Positions 6,629 through 7,124 of a stretch of DNA of 7,124 bases are shown piece after piece. The notes below the pieces were generated by a model. The model was given only the letters and a program-made list of their open reading frames with translations, made no database searches and was not told the origin of the DNA. The stretch lies in NCBI GenBank assembly GCA_004558535.1, contig SFCP01000090.1, forward strand, positions 1-7,124. The letters are read 5' to 3'. Each line of letters starts with the position of its first letter. Positions within the stretch are counted from its first letter, which is position 1. The translations under genes were made by a program, and so were the position numbers. The stretch is from Bacteroidales bacterium. GTDB lineage: Bacteria > Bacteroidota > Bacteroidia > Bacteroidales > Bacteroidaceae.

Positions 6629-6836
6629 AACTATACACCGATGGTTGTAAGTATTTGGTATTCAGTTTGAGGCTGGTGTATAGTTCGTTGGTCAAACTAT
6701 ACACCAACTGTTCACCAACCCTTCACCGCCCTATCGTTGCGCCCGTCCGGCATTTGGTGTTCATCCTTGTCTGCGTAGTTCGGCGACTTGGCTGATGAGG
6801 GGCTGGTGAAGAGTTGCGGGCGAAAACCGTTCACGG
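6629..6836. repeat. Family of 11-bp AACtnTtCACC repeats in both orientations
   Basis: Plus-strand copies are AACTATACACC at 6629-6639 and 6695-6705, directly followed by AACTGTTCACC (6706-6716) and AACCCTTCACC (6717-6727), so three copies are head to tail. Inverted copies are GGTGTATAGTT (6675-6685) and GGTGAAGAGTT (6805-6815); the two share the longer context GGCTGGTG. A diverged copy, AACCGTTCACG, is at 6826-6836. The copy at 6675-6685 can pair perfectly with either 6695-6705 (9-base loop) or 6629-6639 (35-base loop), so two alternative hairpins are possible. Similar TTCACCAA-type repeats are, from memory, scattered in Bacteroidales genomes. No gene is supported here. Confidence 0.8.
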
Positions 6837-7029
6837 TAAAAGCGTTGAAATGTAGGCAGATAGTAGGTATTGTGGAGGGTTTGCTGCCATTTTGGCAGTA
6901 TTAATTGCGTAGTGTGCGGGCGGGGGGAGGCGCTTGTCGGGCGCGGGGCTTTCAGCCGGTGCGGTGCCGGAAAATCCGGCGGCTGGTTGGGGGCCGATGC
7001 CGGCCTTGCCGGAGGGTCTGCAAATAGAA
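6837..7029. other. Gene-free, partly GC-rich stretch with a 15-bp palindrome
   Basis: CTGCCA-TTT-TGGCAG (6884-6898) is a perfect 6-bp hairpin with a 3-base loop, followed by TATTAATTGC. From about 6915 the DNA turns sharply G-rich on the plus strand, with runs at 6918-6920, 6922-6927, 6939-6941 and 6945-6948. A small hairpin GCCGGA-AAA-TCCGGC sits at 6966-6980. Several frames on both strands stay open only because stops are rare in GC-rich DNA; none has a start codon with a recognisable product. Confidence 0.4.
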
Positions 7030-7074
7030 CGCCTGCTTCCGGTGGCAGGCCGAAGCCATGGCCGGGAGCAGGCG
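7030..7074 (-). terminator. Strong hairpin, probable terminator of a leftward gene beyond the right edge
   Basis: CGCCTGCTTCCGG (7030-7042) pairs with CCGGGAGCAGGCG (7062-7074) over 13 positions with one G-T pair, and TGGC (7043-7046) with GCCA (7055-7058) extends the stem inward. On the minus strand the stem is followed by TTCTATTT. About 36 bases before it, reading leftward, a TAA (7111-7113) ends a frame running in from the right edge that reads R-D-E-stop, which would fit the end of a gene outside the window. Only a few codons of that frame are visible, so it is not listed as a gene. The plus-strand side (GATTGTTCTGTT) is less T-rich. Confidence 0.45.
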
Positions 7075-7124
7075 GATTGTTCTGTTGGGTATGTAGGGTG
7101 GGGTGCAGCCTTATTCGTCGCGGC

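Noticed and set aside
6535..6795. 86-codon plus-strand open frame
   Set aside because: It starts inside the degenerate fifth unit of the array and runs through the 11-bp repeats. The translation has no domain and no upstream signal that supports a gene.
6761..7123. 120-codon minus-strand frame open from the right edge
   Set aside because: It is Pro/Arg-rich without recognisable motifs, and a second minus-strand frame plus a plus-strand frame are also open across the same GC-rich DNA. It also crosses the 7030-7074 hairpin. I cannot support it as coding.

Overview
The window looks like chromosomal DNA from a Bacteroidales bacterium (Bacteroides/Prevotella/Alistipes type; genus not resolvable by eye). 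The grounds are a DUF3575 family small outer-membrane protein, an OmpA-like domain carrying the G-x-A-S-P-[DE]-G variant common in that order, a SusC-like carboxypeptidase-regulatory N-terminal domain, signal peptides ending in A-x-A-Q, no Shine-Dalgarno sequences before the starts, and a TAnnTTTG promoter box.

Layout, left to right. Positions 2-109 are the 3' end of a rightward gene cut by the window edge. Positions 110-427 are a convergent intergenic region with a large imperfect hairpin (125-199), degenerate 21-bp repeats (246-308) and a good intrinsic terminator (288-327) for the leftward operon. Positions 428-6164 hold three leftward genes in the order DUF3575 protein (5568-6164), then a 712-residue protein with carboxypeptidase-regulatory, DUF3868-like, OmpA-like and TPR-like regions (3382-5520), then a 946-residue exported protein made of five tandem copies of a ~180-residue beta-barrel-like repeat (428-3268). 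Gaps of 47 and 113 bp and one promoter at about 6277-6313 suggest a single transcript. Positions 6165-7124 carry no gene I can support. They hold the promoter, a striking five-unit 21-bp tandem array (6447-6551), a family of 11-bp AACtnTtCACC repeats in both orientations (6629-6836), a 15-bp palindrome (6884-6898), a GC-rich G-run tract and a strong hairpin (7030-7074), probably the terminator of a leftward gene lying just outside.

How the genes may work together (inference): DUF3575 and DUF3868/OmpA proteins are usually outer-membrane accessory genes in Bacteroidales fimbrial (Mfa/Fim type) loci. Here no fimbrillin or anchor lipoprotein follows; that place is taken by the five-barrel repeat protein. 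The operon could therefore encode a cell-surface assembly in which the OmpA-like protein contacts peptidoglycan and the barrel proteins sit in the outer membrane. Two things merit most attention: the multi-barrel protein, and the 21-bp repeat family that appears at both ends of the operon in opposite orientation and supplies the stem of its terminator.
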